Below, in pieces: positions 47,063 through 57,358 of a stretch of 64,000 bases of DNA (position 1 is the stretch's first letter; every line of letters starts with the position of its first letter). The translations under genes were made by a program, and so were the position numbers. The notes under the pieces are model-generated. The model was not told the DNA's origin. It saw only the letters and a program-made list of their open reading frames with translations, and ran no database searches. The stretch covers positions 557,965,136-558,029,135 of the forward strand of contig NC_081413.1 in NCBI RefSeq assembly GCF_030272615.1, in the 5' to 3' direction. Source of the stretch: Cryptomeria japonica (lineage: Eukaryota; Streptophyta; Pinopsida; Cupressales; Cupressaceae).

Positions 47063-47735
47063 CCCTTTAGGATCTTGTTTCCTTTCAACCGCATGATTCC
47101 ATCAGGCAACTCCTTGGCTCGTTCTGGCGAAAATTCTTTGCACTCTGCATCTGAACCTTCAAAATACATGGCAAAAAACATGTCTATACTTTGCATAAAG
47201 TTATTTATTTGTTTATCATTCTCAAATACCTTCCAAGGATCGGAGTTGTCTGGGACACTAGGTCGATATATCAATTCAACCCTATAAATATTCTCAACAA
47301 TTTCAGGATGTGGTATTAGCAATGGAGCTGACACTGCTAAGGAATCTGCTTTTGAGTTCAATTCCCTGGGCATTGCTTCAATGGAAAATGTATCAAAATC
47401 CTCAATTTCATCCCAAACTCTATTCCGATAGTGTTTTAGCCGCTCATTTTTAACACTAAACAACCCTTTGACCTGTTTTACAATTAGTTTAGCATCTCCT
47501 TTGGCCCACAAGAGTTTCACCCCCAATCTCTTAGCTTCAACTAAACCTAACAACAAAGCCTCATACTCGGCTGTATTATTGGTATTTTTGAATTCTCGCT
47601 TAAAAGAAAAAGGAATAGGGTTGCCAAAAGGTGGTATCAACACTACCCTTGCACCAGAACCTTATGTTGCACAACTACCATCAAACTCCATTAGCCACAG
47701 GCTTTCTTTTCCCTCAATTTAAGATGAATCCTTCT
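46980..47735 (-). pseudogene. G2 extra RNase H placed before reverse transcriptase
   Basis: Reads MEFDGSCAT, then GSGARVVLIPP, TNNTAEYEALLLGLVEAKRL and KGDAKLIVKQVKG: the Asp, Glu and Asp pattern and the TNNxAEYEAL signature of the Tat extra RNase H. It lies between protease and reverse transcriptase. In G1 the equivalent domain lies between RNase H and integrase. A linker (SAPLLIPHPEIVENIYRVEL) joins it to reverse transcriptase after a frame change. A stop near 47640 interrupts the start. Confidence 0.85.
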
Positions 47736-47847
47736 CCACCTCACTATTAGACAAAATCATGTAGTTTCCAAATTGACAAACATGATACAGAATCTGGGCT
47801 CTAAGGTCATCAGATGGGAAAATAGTGAATTTGTAATTTGGTTCAGG

Positions 47848-48713
47848 CTACAGGATGGCTCCTTGTTTTCCAATAGGAATTGTGGCTTGAGACCAATCCA
47901 TTTTGATTTCACCACCTAAGTCCCTACAGAAAGTATGACTTAACAGCATGCCATAACTGGTTGGGATGTAAGCTGTCAGAATTATCAACTTGATCCTTTT
48001 ATCCGAGTGTGAAGAAAGAACTACTTGAGCATCCTTAATTTGGCCTAGCAGAGGAATTTGTTTTGAATCCATAGAATACCATCTGCCAAAAGTCTTGGTC
48101 AAGGATAACCCTAATGCTTTAGCCACAACGGAGGGCATTATATTGTCGGATGCACCTAAATCTATAATACAATTATTCAACCTATGACCATTTATGAATA
48201 AGAATATATAAAAGGGCTCTGGTTTTGACTCAAGGAGAGGTGTATAATCATCTGTTTGAAGAGAAATTATTTCAGGTATCTTTTCACCAACAGGAGGATG
48301 AACCAACTCATTACTATGTGAGGGCAATATGGCATTTACTGACTGTTCCATTCCATTAGTCCGTTGTGTATTATTTCCTTTCATAAATTGTACAAGTCTG
48401 TCTAGTTCTTTAGGATTTAGCTTAAGGTACTCAACATGTGTGATTTGAATTTGAGAAGATTTGCAAAACTCTATAATATCAAATGAATTTTCTTTTTCAA
48501 CAAGCTTTAAAAATAAGGGTTCTTGCAATTTTTATCATTATTATGAAATTTTGGGTCAATCCCTTTACCTTTGAAAGCCACTGCAAACGATGAAGAAGCC
48601 ACATGAGGTTTCACATTTTGTTGGTTTCTAGTGAGTACAGCACATGAAGGATCCTCTAAAGTAACCAAAATATCACCACCTCTTTCTAAATCTGACTCGT
48701 ACTCAAGAAAATG
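47848..48713 (-). pseudogene. G2 protease and truncated gag-pol linker
   Basis: The protease reads INGHRLNNCIIDLGASDNIM (DLGA, as in many Athila/Tat proteases), then YSMDSKQIPLLGQI and YGMLLSHTFCRDLGGEIKMD. The linker upstream (NPKELDRLVQFMKG, and in another frame LEYESDLERGGDILVTLED) continues to 48713 and is cut there. No capsid domain remains. Confidence 0.8.
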
Positions 48714-49232
48714 GATTCGTTATGTCAATGCACACTCCATCAACCTGTGCAATACCACCACCTGGCATCCAGTTGTCATGCTTGTCGACATCCACCTCTA
48801 CTTGGATTCCTATGTCAGTTTTCCATTCTTTGTTGACCAAGGTTGACTACCGGCTTAGTTTACCTTACCAATATGACCATCAAACATCCTTTGTACTGGC
48901 AACACATCCTCTTGATGATTCAGCTTGCCTTTCAGTATGCTAACCTGTATGTGTTGCTCATGGAGTGTTGTTGTGATTATTTTAGCATTTCACCTCTTCA
49001 TCACAAACAAGCAACCAACCTTCATCCTAGTTTGTACCTTACCAATGAGCCTTCTTTACCAGCAGATAACACAATTCACATGTACCGGTAGCCTTCCTTC
49101 TATCTGCTCACTCATATGTGCATTGTCATCATATTTCTTGCTCTCCTTGTACCGGTCACCACTTCTTACTTACTGGTGACCTTGCCAAACCATTTTGACA
49201 TCAATGACAACTTAATGCCAATAATGCCAACA
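48714..49232 (-). mobile_element. C3 5' LTR, outer fragment
   Basis: Aligns with 16931-17426 of the 3' LTR (GCACACTCCATCAACCTGTG and onward) and ends TGCCAACA just before the CAATC TSD copy. The LTR part between 23220 and here is lost. Confidence 0.9.
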
Positions 49233-49237
49233 CAATC

Positions 49238-50130
49238 TTCCTCTAAGAGGCTTGGATAAGGAACTTGAGAATGATTCTAGAGCTAGAGAAGCCTTTTTGT
49301 GTGCACTTTCTGATCAGCAAATAATGGGACAAACTGACAAAGAAACCACAAAGGTTATATAGGATAAATTGTAGACTCTAAATGAAGGTGACCCTACTGT
49401 TAAAATTGCTAAACTTGATGGTTACCAGATAAGATATGAGAACCTGAAGATGGAAGAAGATGAAAGGATTACTAATTTTATGGAAAGTGTTAATGAAATT
49501 GTTATGGGAATTCAATGTTGTGGTGGATCTCTGAGTGAAGATGAAATAGTTTCTAAATTATTGAGAGATTTGCCACCAACTTATAAGAGGAAGGCTACTA
49601 CAATTAATGAGCTGAGAATAATGGTAAACACCTGTGTTAATAGGGATACATTGGTTGGGAAGTTATCTTCTTTTGAGCTTGATGAATTTGGACCTTCTAG
49701 AGTTGCAAAATCTTAGCCTTCTTTTCATGCATCTACATCATCTACCAACAAGAGTGATTGGAAATCTTTCTACGTGAAGAAACTAGAGGAAATGAAGAAA
49801 GAAGATGAAGAGTTTGAGTATCTTGAAGCCCTATTTGCTAGAAGAGTACCTAAAGGTCTGGTTAGATGTAAATATGAAGGAAAAACACCTTTTAAATATT
49901 TTGCATGTAATAAGAGGTCATTTTGCATCTAGATGTTCTGAGAGGAATTCAAGATTTGAAGAAAGAGCTAGAAGATCTTTTAGGCCTAACCATGATTAAC
50001 AAAACAAGCACAAGTACAGGAGAAACAAAGACAAATCTTGCTACTACATTGATGAGGAAGGTGCGATTGATTCTGATGATGAACCGGTATAAGATTCTGC
50101 TAGTGGATCCAACAATGGAAAGGAATGGGT
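49238..50130 (+). pseudogene. P gag, C-terminal part
   Basis: Continues the P gag frame after C3: LRGLDKELENDSRAREAFLC, MEEDERITNFMESVNEIVMG, LLRDLPPTYKRKATTINELR and SSFELDEFGPS. The knuckle reads FACNKRGHFASRC, its first Cys changed. Stops near 49362, 49714 and 50000 break it. Confidence 0.85.
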
Positions 50131-50134
50131 ACTT

Positions 50135-51520
50135 TTGGCTATCAAGGAAGATGATCTGGTATCTAAAGAGAAAGCCCTTGCTGCTAAAGTTAAAGAAAAG
50201 GATGAATGGGTGATAGATAGTGGATGTTCACATCATATGACTGGAGATAAAAGAAAGTTATCATCTTTGCAAGAATTTGATGGTGGTCTAGTTAGATTTG
50301 GAGATGACAAAGCATGCATGATTAAGGGAAGAGGAACTATATCATTGGATGGTAAGCATAATACTGATAATGTTTATTATGTTGAAGGTTTAAGGCATAA
50401 TCTTTTGAGTGTAGGATAGTTGGTGGATAAGGGATTTCAATAACAATTCAAGGATGGAAAATGCAAGATTATCAACAGATTTGGATTGGAGATTGCAACC
50501 AGTACTCAGACTAAAGGTAACATCTTTCATTTGAACTCTGGTGAGAAGACATGTTTGATTGCATAGATTGATGAAAGTTGGCTATGGCATAAGAGGTTGT
50601 GTCATGTGAATTTTGATTGCATTATAAAGAACAGTTCAACTAAGGTAGTTAGAGATATACCTGAGATTGTGAAGCCCTAAAATATAGTATGTAAGGAATG
50701 TCAAATGGGAAAGCAAGTTAGAACTTCTTTTAAGAGTATACAAGACAAATCTAATGATGTTCTTCATCTTATTCATACTGATTTGTGTGGTCCTGCTAGA
50801 ATCAAAAAAAATTAGGGTGATAGATATTTCATGCTAATCATTGATGACTATTCTAGAATGATGAGGGTTACTTTTCTAAGTGAGAAATATGAAGCATTTG
50901 AAAATTTTTAAATCTTTAAAGATAAAGCTTAGATAGAGATGGGATTGAAGATTAAATGCTTAAGGTCAGATTAGGGTGGAGAATTCACATCCGATGAATG
51001 TAAGAGTTATTTTGAGAAGCATGGTATAAGAAGACAATTGTTTGGACCCTAGACATCTCAGCAAAATTGAGTTGTGGAAAGGAAGAACATAAATATCTTG
51101 GATGAGGCTAGAACTGTGATGATTGAAGTTGATCTACCTCATATCTACTAGAGAGAAGTTGTGAGAATGATGGTATACACATTCAATAGAGTTCATATCA
51201 AAGGAGACACTGGTAAGACAACTTATAAGTTATGGTTTGGTCATACATCTACAATTAAGTATTTCAGAATCTTTGGTAGTAAATGCTATATCAAAAGAGA
51301 TGATTCCATTGGAAAGTTTGATCCTAGATGCGATGAAGGGATATTTATTGGTTATTCTAATGAAATCAAAGCATATAGATGTTATAACAAAAGATTGTAG
51401 AGAATTGTGGAGAGCACTAATGTCAAGATGGATGAGAATAACAGAAGTCAAATCAGAACTTATGAGAGAGAACCGACAATGGAAATGATCATAACTGAAT
51501 CGGTAGCACCTACACCGAAC
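50135..51520 (+). pseudogene. P protease and integrase
   Basis: Protease: EWVIDSGCSHHMTGDKRKL, with the DSG site near 50210. The linker ends RHNLLSVG-stop. Integrase: LWHKRLCHVNF and CKECQMGKQ, IHTDLCGPA, SD[12 protein letters not shown] and VVERKN with the Glu present. The tail reads STIKYFRIFGSKCYIKRDDS. More than eight stops, mostly TAG, lie in the integrase half. Confidence 0.85.
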
Positions 51521-51666
51521 AAAATGTTGAATCAGTTACTCTGACAGTATCAGAAAATTCAATAGTAATTGAAGATCGGGGTAGAGGAACAAAAAATCAG
51601 AAGACTCCTAAGTATGTAGAGTTAAATCATTCAGAAGATCAGATCATTGGAGAAAAGAATAAAGGA

Positions 51667-53935
51667 GTGATGACAAGAAGAAGGTTGGCAACTGATGAGG
51701 TATGTTTCATTTCTCAAGTTGAACCAACATTTGTAATTGAAGCATGTAAAGATGAATGTTGGAAGAAAACTATGGAAGAGGAATTAGATCAAATAGAAAA
51801 GAATAACACATGGACTTTAGTTCCCCGACCTAAAAATAAGAATGTTATTGGGACTAAATGAGTTTTTAGGAACAAATTGAATGGAGATGGACAAGTTGTG
51901 AGGAATAAGGCTAGATTGGTTTGTAAAGGATATTCTGAGAAGGAAGGAATTGATTATGATGAGACTTTTACACCGGTAGCCAGGATTGAAGCTGTGATAT
52001 TTGTAGACACTTAAAAATAATTATTTTAATTATTTTAAAGGTCCCGACATAATTAATTTATTAATTATGCCAATTTTTAATTCTCCTCAATATCAATTAA
52101 TTATAATTAATATTGTCACTATAATCTATTGATTAAATCAATCCCCTTTTATTCTTCTAAAAATTCTCAATATTAAATCTCGTCAAATTCCTCCTCTTAA
52201 CTAATTAATTTCAATTAATTAGTTGATCCAAGTGATTCTTACAAATCACCTATTTTCTAATCCATCATTAACCTAATAAATGCTTCTAGAAACTCCCTAA
52301 GCTTACTTAGCATTATTCTTCTAATTTTTAATTCCCTCCACTCATTCTCTCTCCTAGTCAAATCCTCCTACAAATATTATCTACCCTAATCCCACCTAAT
52401 CTTTCCTCTAATCCCTCTCCTAATGAGTTGCTAGTGGTTAATCATCATGATTAGCCACAAAGTCAACTCCTTGTCCCTTCCATCCAACCACTCTCCTTAA
52501 ATTCTCTTTTCCTAGGTGAATGTGAGATTTTCAAAATCTCAAAATCTCACATTCCTCTAGGCATCTCATCTTTCAAGGAATTTTTAATTCCTCCTTATTC
52601 CTCCCATCCCCATGAGCATCCCTTTTGAAGAATTTTTAATTCTTCCTTTCCATCCCTCAAGAAAAATCCTATCCCTTTCTCTTCTCAAGGCACATTGGGA
52701 AGTCTTCCCAATGAACCTTGAGGAGTGTGGAGACAAGAAATTCCTTTAAGGCATATTTCTTGGTCTCCACACCTCCTCTTGGACCTTGTGTGGGCTCACA
52801 AGGAATCCTGACCCTCTATCTTGGGTCAATCCTAGCCCTTCATTTTTCCTCCCCTCTCCCTATAAATTGAGGACTCCATCCCCTCATATTTCATCTCCAA
52901 TTTTAGCAAGTTCATGCTACTAGTTTGTGCCTAGGAAACCAAATTATCATGCTAAAGTTACTTCCCATCCATACTTAGCCATATTATCCATCTCATCCTT
53001 CAAATCCATCACATGCATTTATGCACAATGTTGGAGAATCAACCACATAAGGCAATCTAGGAACAAATCAACATCATGTTGGAGGCATTTGGGCGCACTT
53101 CGACTCCATCCAAGCTCCATCCGAGGGAGAAGGTAAAGCTTGCAAGGTATAAGAATTGTCTTCATATTTTTATGTGGTTTTATGCATGTTTCATGTTTTT
53201 AATATCTTTTAGTATTTTGTTTGCATACTAACCACTTGAATTCACCTTGCTTCTTTTTTCCCATCTTCAATATTATTTCTTGCTTATGTTGCACATAAGA
53301 ATTACAAAGTTTATTAGATGGATGCTAAATGTGCATTTTTAAATGGAGATCTTGAAGAGGAAGTTTATATTGAGCATCCAAATGGATTTTCACTTTCAAA
53401 TGACAAAAACATGGTTTGCAGGTTAAGGAAAGCTTTATATGGATTGAAAGAAGCCCCTAGAGCTTGGTATGCAAGGTTGGATAAATATCTTTTGAAGATT
53501 TGTTTCACTAAAGGTTATGCTAATAGTAATTTATATTATACAATCACTGATGATGACATATTGATTATTGAAGTCTTTGTTGATGATATCATTTTTTGAG
53601 GTGAGGATAAGTTATGTGTGTAATTCTCTAACAATATGAAGAATGAATTTGAGATGTCTATGATTGGGGAGATGATTTTTTTCTTAGGTTTGCAGATTAC
53701 TCAGACTGATAAAGGAATTTTCATCTGTCAAACTAAGTATGCTAGAGAGTTGTTGAAGAAATTTGGTATGGAAAATTCTAAACCGGTTGGTACTCCTATG
53801 GTTACAAGTGAGAAATTGACAAAGAGAGATGTATCAGCTCCGGTAAATCCTACAAGGTACAAGTCTATGATTGGAGGTTTGGTATATTTGACTCAGACTA
53901 GAGTAGATATAATGAATGCAGTTTGTATTATATAA
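51667..53935 (+). pseudogene. P reverse transcriptase, split by a solo LTR
   Basis: The first part, 51667-52001, reads DQIEKNNTWTLVPRPKNKN and, after a stop at 51859, [20 protein letters not shown]. The second part starts at 53275, reaches MDAKCAFLNGDLEEEVYIE and has FVDDIIF near 53580. Removing the solo LTR with one ATATT copy makes the frame continuous. 53636-53935 adds the connection to RNase H (GMENSKPVGTPMVTSEKLTK). Confidence 0.85.
52002..53269 (+). mobile_element. Solo LTR inserted in P reverse transcriptase
   Basis: 1268 bp starting TGTAGACAC and ending CATCTTCA, flanked by ATATT at 51997-52001 and 53270-53274. The 5' half is very AT-rich with TTAATTAATT-like palindromes. A TATAAATT box is at 52861. 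No coding region, primer site or second LTR is present, so it fits an LTR left after LTR-LTR recombination. It resembles the insert at 62470-63965. Confidence 0.85.
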
Positions 53936-53996
53936 AGATATTAGAGTGATCCTAGAGAGAATCATGAGAGTGTGGTGAAAAGGATTTTTCAGGTAT

Positions 53997-54530
53997 TTGC
54001 AAGGAACAACTAAATATGGTTTGTGGTATCCTAAAAATGATGACTTTACACTATGTAGATATACAAATGCAGATTGGGCTGGAGATGTTAATGATCGGAA
54101 GAGAACATTCGGTGGAGCTTCTTTTCTTGGAAAGAAATTTGTTTCATGGATCAGCAAAAATAACTCATGTACTTCTTTATCTACTATTGAAGCTGAGTAT
54201 GTTGTTGTTGCTACTAACTATACACAAGTTCTATAAAAAAATCAAATGCTGAAGGATATAAGGGTGGATTGTAATGAACCGGTAGTTATTCACCGTGATA
54301 AATCTATTGCTATTAACATATCAAATAATTTGGTATTTCATTCTAAAACTAAGCACATATCTATAAAGTACAACTTTTTTAAGGAGAAGGTGGAAGCAAA
54401 TAAAGTCAAATTGGTTTATGTGAACACTAAAGAGCGAATTGTGGATATCTTCACTAAACCTTTGCCTAAGGAATCATTTGAGTACTTCAGAGATAGATTG
54501 GGGGTTTCTGCCACTTCGATAGAGACTTGA
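53997..54530 (+). pseudogene. P RNase H
   Basis: YTNADWAGDVNDRKRTFGGA, STIEAEYVVVATNY, then after a break near 54237 VFHSKTKHISIKYNFFKEKV and IVDIFTKPLPKESFEYFRDR. Stops at the usual terminal position near 54528. Confidence 0.85.
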
Positions 54531-54881
54531 GTGATGTTGATTGGCATCAGTCTGGTATGCATTTATCAGAGCTATTATTCATTATGGATTGAGGTGGTGG
54601 TGCTACTACTCAGGGGGAGTAGTTAGCTGTATGGTTCAGAGATTTTTATCTTTGATATTTATCTCATATTTTTGGCATTGATGCCAAAGGGGGATAGATA
54701 TACATGTGAAAAAATGGGCATAATTATAATATCATTTAGGAGAGAGGTCAGAGCTTAAGAGAGATATCTTTCACAAGGGGAGTTTGTTGGTTGTCTTCCT
54801 TTGGGGGAGACTTGTTTGGCATTTCTAGGCACTTGGATGTTTTTCACATCTAGTGTTGCCATCAATGCCAAAGGTGGAGAT
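54531..54881 (+). other. P 3' non-coding region with polypurine runs
   Basis: Purine-rich runs near 54610, 54685, 54775 and 54805 (AGGGGGAGT, AAAGGGGGAT, AAGGGGAG, GGGGGAGA) precede the tract next to the LTR (GCCAAAGGTGGAGAT, 54868-54881). Same arrangement as C2, C3 and C4. Confidence 0.75.
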
Positions 54882-56139
54882 TGTTGGCATATTGGAGGAA
54901 TTGATAATGTGTTGCATTGATGTCATCTCATTGATGGCAACACCGACTGTTTTGGTTGTTTATCGGTTTCTGGTAGGTTTTGGTAGAGTGGTTGTATTAT
55001 GATATTGATCCGGTATGCTCTGGAATGCTTTGGTTTATGGAATTGGTTTGGATCTATCATTTATACTATTCAAATGCATATCATGATCACTCGGTTCAGG
55101 ATTTGACGACTCAGATGCTATCATTTTCTCTAGTAAGCCTTTTGGTCACTGGTAAGGGTTTTACCGGCAGAGCTTTGTTGAATATCTTTTGATGCACTTG
55201 ATAAGTGGTGTTGGTGCAGCTTCTAGATGATTCTCGAGATGTTGTTGGTTATCTTTTTCATGTTCCTATTGATCGGTGGTGTTGGATTTGGTTTATGGCT
55301 ACCCATTTTGGGTCGGGTCTTATTCTGCTAGGTTATGGACCGGTTTAGGTAACGTGCTTGATGATTCTCCCGATGCATTACCGGTTGGATTTATTGATTG
55401 GTTTATATTGTTTTGGTCTCAGGCCAACTTAGATGATCATTATATTGCGAATTTATTTATTGTATTATCTTTTAGGTGGCCGACCTAATTGTTTAGGTCC
55501 TGGTTTGGTATATAAATGATGTAAGGTCTCTTTGTAGATTATGGTTATGGTTATGGGATATGTGATTATCTATGTGTGAACAAGGTTGTGATCATATACC
55601 GAGATTGTGGTTGATCATAGGTGATCGAATCGCGTTTGTAAGAGAGGTTTAAGACCTCTGGTACTGAGCTTAACCAGAATTGTGCTCAGGCATAGGAGAT
55701 GTTATCTTTGCAGTTCACTCTTCTTTCTGGATTGTACTCTGGATTTCTTTTGTAGTCAGTAAGGCTCCTTTTGTGATGAGAAGTGCGCTCTAGGCTATTG
55801 ACCTTCCTGCATGTGCAAGCCCCTCATTTTGTAGTCACATACTTACTGCTAAAGTATTATCTAACTATGGGTAGGCTTCCCACCATGGTTTATCCCTTTA
55901 CTGGGTTTTCCACGTACAAATCTTGGTGTCATGTGTTATGGACGGATGGAAACTATTTTTTGATTTATTTTTATGCCTAATTGTTATATCTTCTATTCCA
56001 ATATTTGGCTTATACATTCTGGTATTAAGTTTATGTGTTTCGGTAATGGGGTTTTGAATGCTTAAATCTTTGTAATCTGTTGACAAATGATTCACCTTCC
56101 CCCTCTCAGTTGTCCTTTGGTTATCTAAGTTGTCTAACA
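54882..56139 (+). mobile_element. P 3' LTR
   Basis: 1258 bp, TGTTGGCA to TCTAACA. A TATA-like GTATATAAATG lies near 55508. It keeps more CCGG/ACCGGT sites than the 5' LTR. G3 protease resumes directly after it. Confidence 0.85.
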
Positions 56140-56434
56140 TCCCTAAGTATGTTGATCTAGGTAGCCCTATAGTGGCAGTCATGATCAATGGTATGCAAAT
56201 AAAGAATGCTTTAATAGACCTAGATGCAACAATTAATGTGATGACTAAGGAGATCTTGCAACAACTAAATATTAGCAATCAAAGGCCTATTGTTACCATC
56301 TTCCAGCTTGTTAATAGTTCTACTATCAAACCTGATGGTATAGTGGAAGATATAATGGTTAATCTAGATTCATGGGAGTATCCAATATATTTTATGATAC
56401 TCTCCCCTAAAGCTACACTAGGAGGATATCCTAT
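56140..56434 (+). pseudogene. G3 protease fragment
   Basis: PKYVDLGSPIVAVMINGMQI, ALIDLDATINVMTKEILQQL and GIVEDIMVNLDSWEYPIYFM are the Athila/Tat protease pattern. The catalytic triplet reads DLD where DLG is usual. G4 cuts it after LGGYP. The N-terminal continuation is at 13930-14294, before P. Confidence 0.8.
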
Positions 56435-56891
56435 TGATGCAGGAGCATCCCCGGTTCACAACAATCTTGCATGAACCAAACAACATTTCTTTTTTGTTTT
56501 GTTTTTTGTATGTAGTTTCAGTTTTCCTTTCTGTGTGTCCCAGTTTTGGCTCACCGGATCCTATGGAGTTGGATTCTCTTGAAGACTTGATCATCTTTCT
56601 TTCTTTCTAATCGTATCTCTTTTGGATCACTTTCCGGCAAGATATCACTACCAGTCTATATGAGAGTTTCTTATTATCAATTGTTTCTTTATTACCGGTT
56701 GCCTGAGAACTATTCTGGTGATCCTTGGATGTTGATATCGATGTTTCTTGGTGTGTGGCTGACCTTCTACATTTCATCCTTTGGATTTTCTAGAGGAATC
56801 TCTTGGTGGAGGCCGACCTTGTTCATTTTGCACGTTAGGTCTTGTTCTTTGGGTTTTGATTCTTTTTGGGCCGATCAGATCCTATGGATCG

Positions 56892-56969
<78 letters not shown>

Positions 56970-57258
56970 AATCATGCTTTAGAATGGAATCAATAAGAGA
57001 ATCAAGAAGTATTAGATAGATAGATTGTGCCTAGAAGATAGATCTTTCGATTCAAGGTCCCAGTGTGACATATTCCACCAAGCATTGAGTCGGTATGTTG
57101 TAACCTGGTTGTTACCTAGTTGGATGTAATCAAATTTCATGCAATAAAACTTTGTTCTGCATTGCCTCCATCATATTTGTGTGTTTCCGTTGTGTTTACT
57201 CTTGCTTACCGGTTTGAGCTAATCTCCTTGAGGTCCCTCCTCACTGGTGACTACTTCA
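56435..57258 (+). mobile_element. G4 5' LTR
   Basis: 824 bp, TGATGCAGG to GACTACTTCA. It includes a (TG)n tract at 56899-56967 absent from the 3' LTR. A 30-bp segment of the 3' LTR near 62075 is missing here. Confidence 0.85.
56899..56967. repeat. (TG)n microsatellite, about 34 units
   Basis: Uninterrupted TG dinucleotides after a short ATATAT run, inside the G4 5' LTR. The 3' LTR has only ATATATATTTGTAATC at this place. Confidence 0.95.
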
Positions 57259-57260
57259 AG

Positions 57261-57276
57261 TGGTATCAGAGTGAAG
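57261..57276 (+). other. G4 primer-binding site
   Basis: TGGTATCAGAGTGAAG, initiator tRNA-Met type, 2 bp after the LTR end. Confidence 0.85.
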
Positions 57277-57358
57277 TTTTGTTGCGTGTCCTAAAATTTT
57301 GTTGTAGGGTGCTGGATTATGGATCTGACCTGCAATTGTAGAGGACTAGCGGGAACCA

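Larger units (their letters stand above)
23221..48713 (-). mobile_element. G2: Ty3/Gypsy Tat-type element, 5' end deleted
   Basis: Minus-strand element with protease, an RNase H placed before reverse transcriptase, reverse transcriptase, RNase H, integrase, a spacer and a long extra ORF. C2 (26226-41842) interrupts the extra ORF. The left edge begins with TG (TGCTGGTAAATAG) inside the C3 LTR. On the right, gag and the 5' LTR are missing: protease-linker coding sequence joins straight to C3 LTR sequence at 48713/48714, and about 865 bp of that LTR is missing too. A single deletion would explain both losses. G2's own sequence is about 9.9 kb. Confidence 0.75.
15809..49232 (-). mobile_element. 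C3: Ty1/Copia element inserted in P gag
   Basis: Minus-strand Copia with 3' LTR at 15809-17426, a polypurine-rich region, RNase H, reverse transcriptase, integrase, a long gag, a primer site at 22949-22961 and a 5' LTR starting at 22964. The 5' LTR is interrupted at 23220 by G2 and resumes at 48714. CAATC lies at 15804-15808 and at 49233-49237, a perfect 5-bp TSD proving one insertion event. Its own sequence is about 7.9 kb. Confidence 0.9.
14295..56139 (+). mobile_element. P: Ty1/Copia element split by nested insertions
   Basis: Two matching LTRs (14295-15562 and 54882-56139) enclose gag, protease, integrase, reverse transcriptase and RNase H in plus orientation. Gag is interrupted by C3 (15809-49232) and reverse transcriptase by a solo LTR (52002-53269). 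Without these the element is about 7 kb, normal for Copia. The flanks are CCTCT on the left and TCCCT on the right; both could derive from CCCCT by one C-to-T change each, so the TSD is plausible but decayed. P split G3. Confidence 0.85.

Noticed and set aside
56130-56160. Start codon of the G3 protease ORF at 56130
   Set aside because: That ATG belongs to the P LTR; G3 sequence starts only at 56140.
56660-56996. ORFs ending in repeated Val-Cys
   Set aside because: They are translations of the TG microsatellite in the G4 LTR.
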